A DNA stretch of 52,937 bases from positions 1-52,937 of the IMG/VR virus record IMGVR_UViG_3300044611_001951; one strand, given 5' to 3'. The notes beneath the pieces are model-generated. The model was given only the letters and a program-made list of their open reading frames with translations. It did no database searches and was not told where the DNA came from. The DNA is from a virus. This document shows, in pieces, positions 8,813-17,628 of this stretch (position 1 is the stretch's first letter; the number at the start of each line of letters is the position of its first letter). The position numbers and the translations under genes were made by a program.

Positions 8813-9778
8813 TCACCTCCAAAGAGGGTACTGAGTGTCCTCGGTGCGCAGAATACCCTGCGCTCCCGCCGGAAGGATCGTGTGTCGCATGTAGTACGGC
8901 TGCGCGACCTGCCGCGGCGTGATGTGCCGCTGGAAGGACGAGTATTCGTCCGCGAGCACCGCCGCAAACGCCTTCTGCTGCTCGTACTGCCCGCGCGTGC
9001 CCCACAGCGAATTCGCCGCCATGTAGAGCACGAGCTGCATGTGCTGCTCGGGGATCTCGAAGTGCAGCTCGTAGGTGTCGCCAGCCTGCGGCGCGACCGT
9101 CCACGCGCTTTCCATCTGGAGCACCGTGTAGAGCGTGCCCGCCTCGTTCTGGAAGTGCGTCGAGCCAACCACAGCGAGCATCTGGCCCGACCGCGCCGAG
9201 TTGCCCGTGATCTCGACCACCGCGTTCGTGTAGGAGCCCGCCAGCGTCTCGTGCGGGAACACCTGGGCGTCTGTGCTCGTGTCCGCGTCAAGGCGCAGGA
9301 ACGCGCCCGTCGGCGTCGCCGGGAGGTTCGCCTGCGTCGGCAGCGTGCCCTTCGTCACCGCGGCCGGGCGCTTCGCCACGGCGAGCTCGAGGTCCAGCGC
9401 GCCGCGCGTCGTCACGAGGCGCAGCCCGTTCAGTTGGGGCAGCCAGCCGCCGGTCCCGTACTTCGTCGCCAACGGCACAACCGTCGTGCGGCCGATGCCG
9501 GTCGGGTCCGTCGTGCTCGCGTTCTCGCGCACTTCCACGATGCGCTCGGTCCACGACGGCAGCGTGTAGTCGAACACGTCAGCCTTGGCCTGGCGCGCGG
9601 CCGTCTTGGCGAGCCGCACCGTCGCGTTGAAGTAGCCCTCGTCCACCTCGGCCATGCGCCGCGACAGCGACAGCGCGTGGCGGTTCAGGTGCAGGCCGAT
9701 TTGGTTGTCGCTCCAGTGCGTCGCGTCCGGCGCCTGGAGCAACTCCCGTACGGCCTCGATGGCTTTCGAGAGGCGCAT
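8813..9778 (-). CDS. Head-tail adaptor protein (tail tubular A / gp4-like candidate)
   Basis: 321 aa. The first 45 residues (MRLSKAIEAVRELLQAPDA, WSDNQIGLHLNRHALSLSRR) follow the helix pattern of podovirus adaptor proteins: 'x-L-x-D-x-x-x-WSD-x-x-L-x-x-x-L-N-x-A'. A beta-rich body follows (YELHFEIPEQHMQLVLYMA), then a helical C-terminus (YEQQKAFAAVLADEYSSFQR) like the tail arm of adaptor subunits. In the family, twelve copies dock under the portal. Usual adaptors are about 165-200 aa, so an extra beta insertion is present. The gene lies four bases after the holin candidate. Confidence 0.6.
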   Translation of the reverse strand: MRLSKAIEAVRELLQAPDATHWSDNQIGLHLNRHALSLSRRMAEVDEGYFNATVRLAKTAARQAKADVFDYTLPSWTERIVEVRENASTTDPTGIGRTTVVPLATKYGTGGWLPQLNGLRLVTTRGALDLELAVAKRPAAVTKGTLPTQANLPATPTGAFLRLDADTSTDAQVFPHETLAGSYTNAVVEITGNSARSGQMLAVVGSTHFQNEAGTLYTVLQMESAWTVAPQAGDTYELHFEIPEQHMQLVLYMAANSLWGTRGQYEQQKAFAAVLADEYSSFQRHITPRQVAQPYYMRHTILPAGAQGILRTEDTQYPLWR

Positions 9779-9781
9779 GGT

Positions 9782-10078
9782 TCAGGCCCCGCGGCGAGCC
9801 GTTCCGTTCGTGCGCGGGACCCCCATCGAGTCGATCTTGTCGGCCAGGCGATCCATCGCCGCCACGAACAGCTTGTCACGCTCAAGCTGCTCGGTCTGCA
9901 TCAACTGGAGCTGCTTCTGGAACTCGTCCTGCGATTCCTTTTGGCGGCGCAGAAACAGCACCACCACGGCAATCACGGCAGCAACGGACACGCCCTCGGG
10001 GATCATCTTGCCCAGAAGGCTCCAGGCTTCTGCATCTCCGGGGGTTTGCATCACGGCGAGGGAGAAAAGTTGCAACAT
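9782..10078 (-). CDS. Holin candidate (BhlA-like small membrane protein)
   Basis: 98 aa with one clear transmembrane segment at about residues 28-44 (GVSVAAVIAVVVLFLRR), followed by a charged, Gln-rich amphipathic helix (KESQDEFQKQLQLMQTEQL) and a short basic end. One N-terminal membrane span followed by a charged coiled coil resembles BhlA/UviB-type holins. A different explanation is a structural membrane protein needed for DNA entry. It is embedded between a head-completion-like gene and the adaptor gene, not next to an endolysin, which weakens the holin call. Confidence 0.45.
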   Translation of the reverse strand: MLQLFSLAVMQTPGDAEAWSLLGKMIPEGVSVAAVIAVVVLFLRRQKESQDEFQKQLQLMQTEQLERDKLFVAAMDRLADKIDSMGVPRTNGTARRGA

Positions 10079-10081
10079 TCT

Positions 10082-10609
10082 TCACTTTCCTCGTGCGATT
10101 CCACGCAGGCCCAAATCCGTGACTGCTTCGTTTCGCTCGCGCAAGGCGTCCTGAGCGGCAGCGCCGCCCATCTCCATCCGGCGCATGATCGTCGGCATCC
10201 GGCGCCGCGCCCACTGGAGGTATGCCTGCATCTTCCGCGCGATCTCGTAGCGCGTGACGATGGCGGCCTTCGCGCGCTTGCTCGCGCCCTCGGCTTCGAG
10301 GTTCGCCGCGAACTCGCGCAGCCCCACGCTCGAGCGCTGGAGGTCGACCTCGCGGAGCTTCTGGATCAGCGGCTCGGCCGTGAACGGCAGCGGCCGGTAG
10401 ACCGGCGCGTTCCACGGGCCGTCGCACCAGAAGAACACATGCGACCAGCGGCCGCTGCGGCGAAGGTGCTCCTGCACCTCCCAGACGGAGCGGCGCGTGT
10501 TGAACACGCAGCGCAGCCGCGAGTCGAAGTCTCGCAGCCCGTCTTGGATGTTCTTGGGGCACGTCGGCACTTCACCGACGCGCCCCACGCTCACAACGGC
10601 GTCGCTCAC
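10082..10609 (-). CDS. Hypothetical virion-module protein
   Basis: 175 aa from GTG at 10609-10607, overlapping the stop of the upstream gene as GTGA. The N-terminal half is compact and aromatic (VWEVQEHLRRSGRWSHVFFW, then WNAPVYRPLPF). The C-terminal half is a long basic helix (REFAANLEAEGASKRAKAAI, then YLQWARRRMPTIMRRMEMGG). Position after the fibre/decoration-like gene and before the membrane protein suggests a head completion or stopper role. Family not recognised. Confidence 0.65.
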   Translation of the reverse strand: MSDAVVSVGRVGEVPTCPKNIQDGLRDFDSRLRCVFNTRRSVWEVQEHLRRSGRWSHVFFWCDGPWNAPVYRPLPFTAEPLIQKLREVDLQRSSVGLREFAANLEAEGASKRAKAAIVTRYEIARKMQAYLQWARRRMPTIMRRMEMGGAAAQDALRERNEAVTDLGLRGIARGK

Positions 10610-11901
10610 ATGCGCTCCGCGTTTTCGCCGTCCTCGTAGATCAGGCGGGCACGCTCCCACGACGCGCGCGGGCGCAGCACCTCGATCGCCTCGCCGCTGA
10701 CGAAGTTGCCGCCAGTGCCGAGCGCCGCCAACACAACAACGCCCATGCCGGTCGAGTCGGCCGTGAAATCCACGGCGCCGCCGCCGACGGTGCGCTCGAT
10801 CTGAATGTTGTTCGCGTCCACAGCCAGGGCGAAGTAGATCGCAGACGTGGACAGCGCGGTGCCCGAAACGGTCGGGAGCGCCTGCAAGACACTGCCGACG
10901 TTTGCGGGTTGCAGCAAGAGCGGCGTTCCAGCCGCGATGCCGTGATTGGTCAAGCCCACCCGATCGGTGCTGGCCGTGGCCGTGGCCGTGCGCGCCGTCG
11001 CGTCCGCCGCAAGGCGGAAGCTGTTGGCGTCGACTCCGGGCTGCACGTAGTAGTTCGTGTTCAGCGAAAGCCCGGTCGGCAGGCCGTTGTCCAGCGGCCG
11101 CACTCGCACCACGTCGCCCTTGCGCAGCCCGTGCGCGGTGAGGGCTACAGACCGATCCGCGGTCGTGCTCGTGACCGCGCAGGCGCCGAGCGACACGTCG
11201 AAGTTGCGCGCGCGGCCCGGAATGGCCATCCATCCAGCGGCGTTGTCGAACTGGAAGGACGCCTGCGTAGTGCCCTGCACGGCCGCCTCCCCGGTGTCGG
11301 GGAAAAACAGCGCGCGAACCTGACTCGGCAGATTGGGGCGCATCGGCGCCAACATCCGCGACGCCTGCAAGGGCGCCTCGCCGAGCAGCGCGATCCCCGT
11401 GCCGACCCCGATCTGGAGGGCGTTGAGCGTCCCCCAGGTGCCCGTCTTGGTCCCGTGGCTGATGGACGTGATGCGGTCGTAGAAGCGCGAAGTGCGGACG
11501 TGCGAAAGCTGGATGCCGTTCGGCTGCAACAGCGTGCCGATGTTGATGGTCAACGTCTCCACCTGCGGGCTGCCGTTGAGGAAGCCGCTGACCGTAATCG
11601 GGAGCGCGTTGGTCGAGCCGGAAATGTTGGGCGTCGCCTGGACGGCCCCAGGCTTTCCGGTGGGCGACGTGCGGTTGTTCTCCAGAACGATGCTGATTTG
11701 CTGCGGCCACGGCAGCACTTGGCCGCGAGCGACAAAATCAGGGTTCAGCGTCAGATTGCCGTTCGCCGTGTTGCTCGCCAGCGCTTGGAAGAGGCAAATG
11801 TGCTGCGGGTCGCCAGGCGGGCACCAAACGTCCGTCCCGTAGTGGAATTGGCGGCCGAGAAGGCTGGCGGGGTGCAGGTTTTTGAGGCGGATGCCGGACA
11901 T
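10606..11901 (-). CDS. Decoration or fibre-like protein with adhesion-type repeat
   Basis: 431 aa. The centre carries the pattern often seen in phage fibre and decoration proteins: HGLRKGDVVRVRP ... NGLPTGLSLNTNYYV ... VDANSFRLAAD, followed by a partial second copy (NHGIAAGTPLLLQ ... STSAIYFALAVDANNIQIE). The N-terminal 200 residues are beta-rich (DRITSISHGTKTGTWG). It is encoded directly after the major capsid gene, the usual place for capsid decoration or head-fibre proteins. No catalytic motif is seen. AGAGAG lies upstream of the ATG as a weak ribosome site. Confidence 0.65.
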   Translation of the reverse strand: MSGIRLKNLHPASLLGRQFHYGTDVWCPPGDPQHICLFQALASNTANGNLTLNPDFVARGQVLPWPQQISIVLENNRTSPTGKPGAVQATPNISGSTNALPITVSGFLNGSPQVETLTINIGTLLQPNGIQLSHVRTSRFYDRITSISHGTKTGTWGTLNALQIGVGTGIALLGEAPLQASRMLAPMRPNLPSQVRALFFPDTGEAAVQGTTQASFQFDNAAGWMAIPGRARNFDVSLGACAVTSTTADRSVALTAHGLRKGDVVRVRPLDNGLPTGLSLNTNYYVQPGVDANSFRLAADATARTATATASTDRVGLTNHGIAAGTPLLLQPANVGSVLQALPTVSGTALSTSAIYFALAVDANNIQIERTVGGGAVDFTADSTGMGVVVLAALGTGGNFVSGEAIEVLRPRASWERARLIYEDGENAERM

Positions 11902-11953
11902 GACTGCTCTCTTGGGCCGGATGCCACTCGGCTACTCTCGCGGGGCTTGGATG

Positions 11954-11986
11954 GGCGTGCCGGTTGCCCCGCGGCTCCGGCACGCC
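11954..11986 (-). terminator. Strong hairpin in the gap after the major capsid gene
   Basis: A perfect 10-bp inverted repeat, GGCGTGCCGG (11954-11963) and CCGGCACGCC (11977-11986), lies in the 112-bp gap between the capsid stop and the next ATG. No U-tract follows on the minus strand, so it is more likely a partial attenuator or an mRNA-end stabiliser that keeps capsid message abundant than a full terminator. Confidence 0.5.
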
Positions 11987-12013
11987 TTCGTCTCACTCAG
12001 GCGACGAGAGCGA

Positions 12014-13528
12014 TCAGCTCTCCTCGATGTCCATGATTCGGACGCCGCAACGATCGCGGACGCCCACGCCCAGCGTGCACTCTTCGACCGTGCGCGCCTG
12101 GTAGCGGTCCATGTCCTGGAGGTACTGCCAGATGTTGGCGCCCTGCTCCGAAGCCCACGAGAGCGGCTCCGTGACCCAGTTCTGGAACCCGCCCTGCTCG
12201 AGCGACAACCCGTGGATGTTGTTCTTCGGGTGCAGGCGGTCGACCAGCCACGGGATGCCGCCGGGGCCGACCATCGTGCGGTCCCAGCCACCGGGCAGGT
12301 TCACCGTGTTCACGAAGCGCTTCTCGCCCGTGAGCTGCGCGCTGTACACGCGCTTCGGTGCGTAGCTCGAGAGCCACACCTGGATCTCGGCGCTGTTGCG
12401 CTCCTCCACCTCGTCGATGATCTGCATGAGCAGGTTCTCGGTCGGGGTGCGCAGCGAGCCGCTGTTGTGGTTGACGACGCCCTGGTTGAAGGCGAGCTCG
12501 CTGTTCCAGCCGGCCGCGGCCGACGTGCACGCGAGGCCCTGGAAGTAGTTGCCGGTCGTGCTGGTGCGGTCGTCGGTGCCGCCCCACTGCCACGCGCCGT
12601 TGTCCGTGCCTTCGATGCCGCCGCCGGCGAAGTCAGCGCCGACTTCCGCAGCGCGGCCGTTGCCGTCGAGCGGGCCGCCGTAGCCGAGGATGCCCAAGAG
12701 GCCCTGCGGCTCGGCGCGGAACGCCGAGTTCTGGACCATCTGCGCGTTGCTCGAGTTGTCGGTCGAGCCGGTCTTGACGACCCAATCGCCGATCACGATG
12801 GTCGAGAGATCGGTGACGCCGGACGCGCCCGCCAGGAACTCAAACGTGGCCTGCGAGGAGTCGTCGACCGACGTGATGTTGCAGATCGCCTTGGGCACGC
12901 CAGCGCCCGTCAGGACGAGCACGCGCATACCCGCGGTGAGCCACTTGGTCGGCGCTTCGTTCGCCATGCCGGTTGCGCTGGCGCCAGGCGCGTTCAGGCC
13001 CGTGCCGATGTCCTGGTTGATGCGCAGCGTGAACTGCTGCGAGCCCGCGGCCGATCCGGCCTCGGCGATCTCGCACAGGCGGCCCGAGCCGTCGCTGTAG
13101 AGCATCCGCGCGCGGTCGAGCTCGTAGTCGTCGAGGAACTGCTGGATCTCCAGCGCCATCGGCTCGACGTCGCCCGCGCCGTTCGACATGGCGCGCACGA
13201 GCTTGCCGTCGAGGATGAAGCGGCCGAACTGCTGGCGCGAGCGGTAGGCGTACCACGCCATGCGCCGCTGGCCCGGATCGGGGAACTTGCCGTTGTCGCC
13301 GACCGCGTTGAACGCGCGCGGGTTGCGACCGTACATCGCGCGTTCGCGGACGTGGCGGCCCCCGACGTACTTCGTGTTCTCGGGGATCAGGGAGAGGATG
13401 CGCGCGTTGTTGTTGCGCGTGTCGTGCAGCACGTTGCTCACGAAGTCGTGAGTCAGGTAGTGCAGGAACGGGAATTGGCTCGAGGACGAGCCGAAGCCCA
13501 AGCCCAGGTTTGCGTCGGTGGCTGCCAT
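12014..13528 (-). CDS. Major capsid protein (HK97-fold candidate)
   Basis: 504 aa, encoded immediately after the scaffold gene. It shows an N-terminal arm followed by a helical/extended segment (GRFILDGKLVRAMSNGAGD, then ALEIQQFLDDYELDRARMLY), a long beta insertion domain, and a C-terminal part rich in capsid-like turns (VWLSSYAPKRVYSAQLTGEK, LHPKNNIHGLSLEQGG). The pattern resembles podovirus coat proteins with an inserted domain. No Shine-Dalgarno sequence precedes ATG 13528; the upstream bases are pyrimidine-rich, unusual for a gene that should be the most highly translated. Identity rests on size, composition and gene order. Confidence 0.8.
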   Translation of the reverse strand: MAATDANLGLGFGSSSSQFPFLHYLTHDFVSNVLHDTRNNNARILSLIPENTKYVGGRHVRERAMYGRNPRAFNAVGDNGKFPDPGQRRMAWYAYRSRQQFGRFILDGKLVRAMSNGAGDVEPMALEIQQFLDDYELDRARMLYSDGSGRLCEIAEAGSAAGSQQFTLRINQDIGTGLNAPGASATGMANEAPTKWLTAGMRVLVLTGAGVPKAICNITSVDDSSQATFEFLAGASGVTDLSTIVIGDWVVKTGSTDNSSNAQMVQNSAFRAEPQGLLGILGYGGPLDGNGRAAEVGADFAGGGIEGTDNGAWQWGGTDDRTSTTGNYFQGLACTSAAAGWNSELAFNQGVVNHNSGSLRTPTENLLMQIIDEVEERNSAEIQVWLSSYAPKRVYSAQLTGEKRFVNTVNLPGGWDRTMVGPGGIPWLVDRLHPKNNIHGLSLEQGGFQNWVTEPLSWASEQGANIWQYLQDMDRYQARTVEECTLGVGVRDRCGVRIMDIEES

Positions 13529-13577
13529 GTGAGTTGAAGGTGGTTGGGGCAGCCACCGACGTTAGACCGGGGGCCGC

Positions 13578-14576
13578 CTAGACGGATTGATTCGTGCCGT
13601 TCAGCGCTTGGCGGAACGACGACATGAGGCCGCGGAGACCTTGCACCGCCGACCCGTCTTTGAGCGCCTTGCGCGTCGCGTACTTCGGGTCCAGGCGCGG
13701 GATCTGCGGAGCCCCGCTCGGCGTACGAGGCACGGCAGCATCAGCGCGCGATTGACGCGCCTTGCGCTCGACCTCCAGGTGACCCTCGACCAGCCGCTTC
13801 ACTTGTGCGGCGATGATCGGCGCGGCGTCCTCGGGGGTCTCGAACTCGCCAGCGGCGAGAGACGACTCCAGGAGCCTGCGGGCCACGTCCCCAGCTTCGG
13901 GGTTTTCGTTCAGGTACGCCTGGGAGGACAGTGCGCGCTCGACCCTCGTGTGACGGTCCCTCTGGTGGAGGGCCTGCTCGGTCTGGTTGTACCGGGCTTC
14001 GAGGGCGGCGATGCGCCGCTCCCATTCCGTCGGGATTTGAGCCTGCCGCGCCTGCGGCGTCAAGGGCTCATCCAGAGGATCGCCTGCGGGCTCTTCGCGC
14101 CGCGCGGGCTGGACGCCTCGCATCACGTCGAGCGCAGCCTGGAAGCGCTCCGGGTGCGTCTGGCGCAAAAGCTCCAGGTCGCGCACCACGGCGAGGCGCG
14201 CTTCGTTGTCGCGCTGCTCACGCTCGACCTGCTGGCGACGCTCCTCGAGCTTGTCGGCCGCGAGGCCCTTCTGCGCAAACTTCACCAGGTCGTCGTGCGA
14301 GAGCTCGATGTCCTGGTGACGGAACCGCACCTTGGCCTTCGGCGGAAGCGTAGGCGCGGGCGCAGCCGGGGCCGCCGGCTGTTCGGGCGCGGCCGGCTCG
14401 CCGCCTTGCTCCGGCGCCTGCGGGGCCATGCGGTTCAGGATGCTGTTCGGGCGCAGCGTCGGCGCGGCCGCGGGCTGCTCGCCGCCACCGCGACGGATGG
14501 CGTTCAGCACGTCGAACTGCGCTTGCGGCGCGGACGGTTGCCCGTTGGTGGGCTTGATGATCTGGTTCTCGGACAT
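13578..14576 (-). CDS. Capsid scaffolding protein
   Basis: 332 aa, highly charged and low in aromatics. The N-terminal 95 residues are Pro/Ala/Gln-rich and disordered. A central coiled coil follows (KLEERRQQVEREQRDNEARL, then WERRIAALEARYNQTEQALH), and the C-terminus is basic (RKARQSRADAA, YATRKALKDG, SFRQALNGTNQSV), the usual coat-binding end of scaffolds. It is encoded between the portal-side gene and the coat gene, the canonical place. GGAGG lies about 11 bases before ATG, within the previous gene's end. Confidence 0.8.
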   Translation of the reverse strand: MSENQIIKPTNGQPSAPQAQFDVLNAIRRGGGEQPAAAPTLRPNSILNRMAPQAPEQGGEPAAPEQPAAPAAPAPTLPPKAKVRFRHQDIELSHDDLVKFAQKGLAADKLEERRQQVEREQRDNEARLAVVRDLELLRQTHPERFQAALDVMRGVQPARREEPAGDPLDEPLTPQARQAQIPTEWERRIAALEARYNQTEQALHQRDRHTRVERALSSQAYLNENPEAGDVARRLLESSLAAGEFETPEDAAPIIAAQVKRLVEGHLEVERKARQSRADAAVPRTPSGAPQIPRLDPKYATRKALKDGSAVQGLRGLMSSFRQALNGTNQSV

Positions 14577-14579
14577 GGC

Positions 14580-15170
14580 TCAGACGACCTCCTCACCGAC
14601 AGACTCGTTGATCTCACCGGCACGACGCTCGAACTCCTCGCGGGAGCACGAGCCGAGCACGTACTCGCGTTTGACCATCACGTAGAACGTGACGTTTCCC
14701 TCGACATCCCGCTTGGGCGTCAGGTGCGGCGCCCACGGGCGCGAGTCCCCGGACAGCAAGCACTCTTGGCAGGGGATGTGATCCCGCGTCCAAATGTGCG
14801 TCGTCTCCGGCTTGACCAGCGAGAACCACTGATCGGGCCGAATCGCCCCCTCGTAGGGGCCGGTCAGGTAGGCCGCGTGGTGCTCGCGGTTCCGCGGGCA
14901 GTAGAGGAAGTGGATGTTCTCCTCCGCGTCGCGCTGGCGCTCCTCCTTGGCGCGCTGGGCGTCGCGCTCGCGCTTCTTCACGAGAAGCTCGGCGGCGCGG
15001 CCGTACAGCGGCTTGCGCGGGGCCTTGGTGGGTGCAGGCGCTTCCTGCGGGGCGGGTTCAGGCGTGCCCGGTTGGGGCGTCGCCTCGGCCTGCGGCTCCG
15101 TCGTCTGCGGCGTGGTGGCCGCCTGTGCGACGGAAGCCGCGAGGGCCTCCTTGTTGATGGTCTTAGCCAC
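14580..15170 (-). CDS. Hypothetical protein between portal and scaffold
   Basis: 196 aa from GTG at 15170, overlapping the portal stop by eight bases, with AAGGAG seven bases upstream. The N-terminal 65 residues are low-complexity Ala/Pro/Thr/Gln. A charged helix follows (LLVKKRERDAQRAKEERQRD). The C-terminal domain is compact with four cysteines (FLYCPRNREHHAAYL, DHIPCQECLLSGD, YVLGSCSREEFERR), possibly binding zinc. Families at this position in other phages are often scaffold partners or protease remnants, but no protease signature is visible here. Unassigned. Confidence 0.7.
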   Translation of the reverse strand: MAKTINKEALAASVAQAATTPQTTEPQAEATPQPGTPEPAPQEAPAPTKAPRKPLYGRAAELLVKKRERDAQRAKEERQRDAEENIHFLYCPRNREHHAAYLTGPYEGAIRPDQWFSLVKPETTHIWTRDHIPCQECLLSGDSRPWAPHLTPKRDVEGNVTFYVMVKREYVLGSCSREEFERRAGEINESVGEEVV

Positions 15171-17298
15171 GGGTGGCTCCTTGGGATGCCTTCGGTTTCG
15201 GCTTCGAGGGTTGGCCCTTGTTGGCCCTCCCCCCCGGCTGGGTCATCTGCTGCAACTGGAGTTGCTGCAACATGGCCTGCTGGAGTTTCTGCTGGTGCTC
15301 CTGGTAGTGCTGGATCACCAGCTGGCGCGCGATCGGATCGAGCCGGCGGAACTCGTCGGTGCGCATCCGCCGCGACATGACGCGCATGTGCGCATCGTCG
15401 TCGTCGAACGGGTTGGTCTTGTAGTCGAGCATCGGCTCGCCAAGCTGGCTCTGCACGACGAACTTGAGCGGGTCGGCGACCATCTCGTCCCACTCGCGTT
15501 CCTGGTTCTCCTCTTCGACGAGGCGCTGCGCGAGCACGTCCTCGGCGCCGCCGTAGGCCAGCGTCTTGAGCACGCTGAGCTTGTCCTCGGGGTTGTTGAT
15601 CGGGTCGAGCACGCCCGCCTGCACGTACTCGAGGATGCGCGCCCGCTCGACGCTCCGGCTCTGGAAGAAGTCGGGCTCGCCGACGATTCGAATGTCCTCG
15701 CGGATGTCCGCGGCCTCGAAGCGCTGCACGCGGTAGGCGTTGTCGGCGCCCACGTAGGTCATCGTGCGCTGCGTCGTGTAGAACTTCCGCGCCGTGGCGA
15801 GCATGATGCGCCCGCCGAGCAGCGTCGCCCGCAAAGCGCTGCGCGCCGCCGGCGTGAGCGCCTTGTTCTTCTCCTCGATCATCGCGTCGAGGCCGGGCCG
15901 CGAGCGGATCTGCCCCGGCAGCTTGCTCATATCGGGGTCGGCCTGGCTCGAGATCATCTGCATCTCGGCGAGCGCGCGGTTCGCCCCGTCGGCGAGCTCC
16001 TTGGGGATCATCGGCACCGGGCCGGGCATCATCGGCTTGCCGCCGGTTGCGAGCAGGTCGCACTCGTACACGACGCCGGGCTCGATGGCGAGCTGACCCT
16101 TGGGCAGCCCCGAGCGCTTGTCGACGAACATCGGCGGCGTCGAGTGGACGTTGGCGACTTCGGTTTGCTTGCCGCGCGCGTTGTTGTACTGGAACTGCGG
16201 ATTGCGCAGGTCGTCGATGAGCGGGTGCCCCATGAACGAGCCCGGCTTCTTCTGCCAGTCGACCTTGATGAAGGGCAGCGGGTACTTCGTCGCCTGCATC
16301 GGGTTGTCGCGGTTCACCAGCACGGTGTCGCCCGCGATCACGATGTAGCGGCCTTTCCAGTTGTTGCGCCGCATCGGGCGCTCGAAGAAGCGCGTGAGCA
16401 CCGTGCGATGGCGGTTCTTGTCGCGCGGCTGCATGTTCGCGTGCGGCGTGTTCGCGCCGCCCTGCATGAACGAGAGCAGCTCGTCCCACCACAGCGACGT
16501 GGTGCGCGGCTCCGCGGGCTTGATGTCCTTGACCGCGGCGAACCCGTAGGTGTCCTCGAGCGTCGAGAGGTCGACCATCTCGTTCGTGCCGCACCACGAG
16601 CAGGAGTCGTCCTGGAAGTCCGTGCGGGAAGTCCAGTCCCAATGCACGCGCAGCGGCGAGTGAACGCGCGCCGTCACTTCGCCCGGCGGGATGTCCTCGA
16701 AGCGCCCCTCGTCCTCGGCGACGCGTTGCTGGTCGGGCGTCAGGCCCACCACGGTCTCGCCGTTGTCGCCCAGGTAGAAGCGATCCGGCGAGCCCGCCTC
16801 CGGGTTCCAGCCGATCTCGATGAAACCAGAGCCGCACGCGGCCGCCCAGGTGAGCGCTTCCTCGAGAAGCTCGCTCCAGTTGACCACGTTGTCGCGCAGG
16901 TGCTCGAACAGCTTTTCGCTGACGAAAGCCTTGTCGCGCTCGGCCTTGGTGTGGTCCCTGGTCGGCGCCCGGAACACCGACGAACTGGCGAGCACGGTGC
17001 TGATCGCGCGCGTGACCAGCGTGCGCACGAAGTTGGCCCGGTACAGAACCTTGTGCGGCGGAAGCTGCGGCGTGCGGAACGCGATTCCGTCGTCGACGAA
17101 GTGCTGGTTCCCGTTGAGGAACGCGAGGTTTTTCACCCACTCGCGTTCCATCGGGTTGCGGTGCTGATCGTTCAGCTTCGGGCTGATCCGAGAGCGCACG
17201 TACTGCATGGCGTCGCTCTTGGTGAGCTTGCCGCGCGGTACGACCAGCGAGGGGCCGGATCCTTGCGTCTGGGAGTTGCGCGAGAGCTGAAACTGCAT
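15163..17298 (-). CDS. Portal protein
   Basis: 711 aa, a normal size for podovirus portals. It follows the terminase and a small membrane-protein gene. Features include an N-terminal positively charged arm, a wing region (NPMEREWVKNLAFLNGNQHF, then VLYRANFVRTLVTRAIST), a central part with YPLPFIKVDWQKKPGSFMGH and PLIDDLRNPQFQYNNARGKQ, and a long Gln-rich C-terminal helix (HYQEHQQKLQQAMLQQLQLQ) that could form the barrel seen in P22-type portals. It would make the dodecameric DNA channel at one capsid vertex. GAGG lies seven bases before the ATG. Confidence 0.85.
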   Translation of the reverse strand: MQFQLSRNSQTQGSGPSLVVPRGKLTKSDAMQYVRSRISPKLNDQHRNPMEREWVKNLAFLNGNQHFVDDGIAFRTPQLPPHKVLYRANFVRTLVTRAISTVLASSSVFRAPTRDHTKAERDKAFVSEKLFEHLRDNVVNWSELLEEALTWAAACGSGFIEIGWNPEAGSPDRFYLGDNGETVVGLTPDQQRVAEDEGRFEDIPPGEVTARVHSPLRVHWDWTSRTDFQDDSCSWCGTNEMVDLSTLEDTYGFAAVKDIKPAEPRTTSLWWDELLSFMQGGANTPHANMQPRDKNRHRTVLTRFFERPMRRNNWKGRYIVIAGDTVLVNRDNPMQATKYPLPFIKVDWQKKPGSFMGHPLIDDLRNPQFQYNNARGKQTEVANVHSTPPMFVDKRSGLPKGQLAIEPGVVYECDLLATGGKPMMPGPVPMIPKELADGANRALAEMQMISSQADPDMSKLPGQIRSRPGLDAMIEEKNKALTPAARSALRATLLGGRIMLATARKFYTTQRTMTYVGADNAYRVQRFEAADIREDIRIVGEPDFFQSRSVERARILEYVQAGVLDPINNPEDKLSVLKTLAYGGAEDVLAQRLVEEENQEREWDEMVADPLKFVVQSQLGEPMLDYKTNPFDDDDAHMRVMSRRMRTDEFRRLDPIARQLVIQHYQEHQQKLQQAMLQQLQLQQMTQPGGRANKGQPSKPKPKASQGATRG

Positions 17299-17310
17299 GG
17301 CGGCCTCGGG

Positions 17311-17628
17311 TCAGGTCTGGAGGTTGTTCGGCAGGTCGTAGCCGTCCGCATCCTGCTGGTACGTCGGCTGCATCGGAATCCGCGTGAACTGCGGTTGCGC
17401 GGGCTCCTGCGGCTGACCCATCGTAGCAACGAGGGGCGCCTGCGCTCGGATCGCGGGATCGGCGGCGCCGGAGAGGTGCGTCACCACGAGCAGCTTCTCC
17501 ATGTCGGCCTGGCGCCGCATGGCTTCGCGCGCCATGCGCGCCGTGCTCGAGATCGAGTAGATCGCGGCCGCCAGCGCGAGCACCACGACCACCAGGGCGA
17601 ACCAGTCCATCGTTCCGTTCATCGTCAC
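17311..17628 (-). CDS. Small single-span membrane protein between terminase and portal
   Basis: 105 aa. A GTG at 17628-17626 overlaps the TerL stop (GTGA); an ATG two codons later is the alternative. One transmembrane helix lies at about residues 9-26 (WFALVVVVLALAAAIYSI). A charged helix (MAREAMRRQADMEKLLVV) and a Pro/Gln-rich tail follow. Its place between TerL and portal is unusual for a holin but has been seen for small membrane proteins in some podoviruses. Either a second holin/pinholin candidate or a virion membrane protein. Confidence 0.65.
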   Translation of the reverse strand: MTMNGTMDWFALVVVVLALAAAIYSISSTARMAREAMRRQADMEKLLVVTHLSGAADPAIRAQAPLVATMGQPQEPAQPQFTRIPMQPTYQQDADGYDLPNNLQT

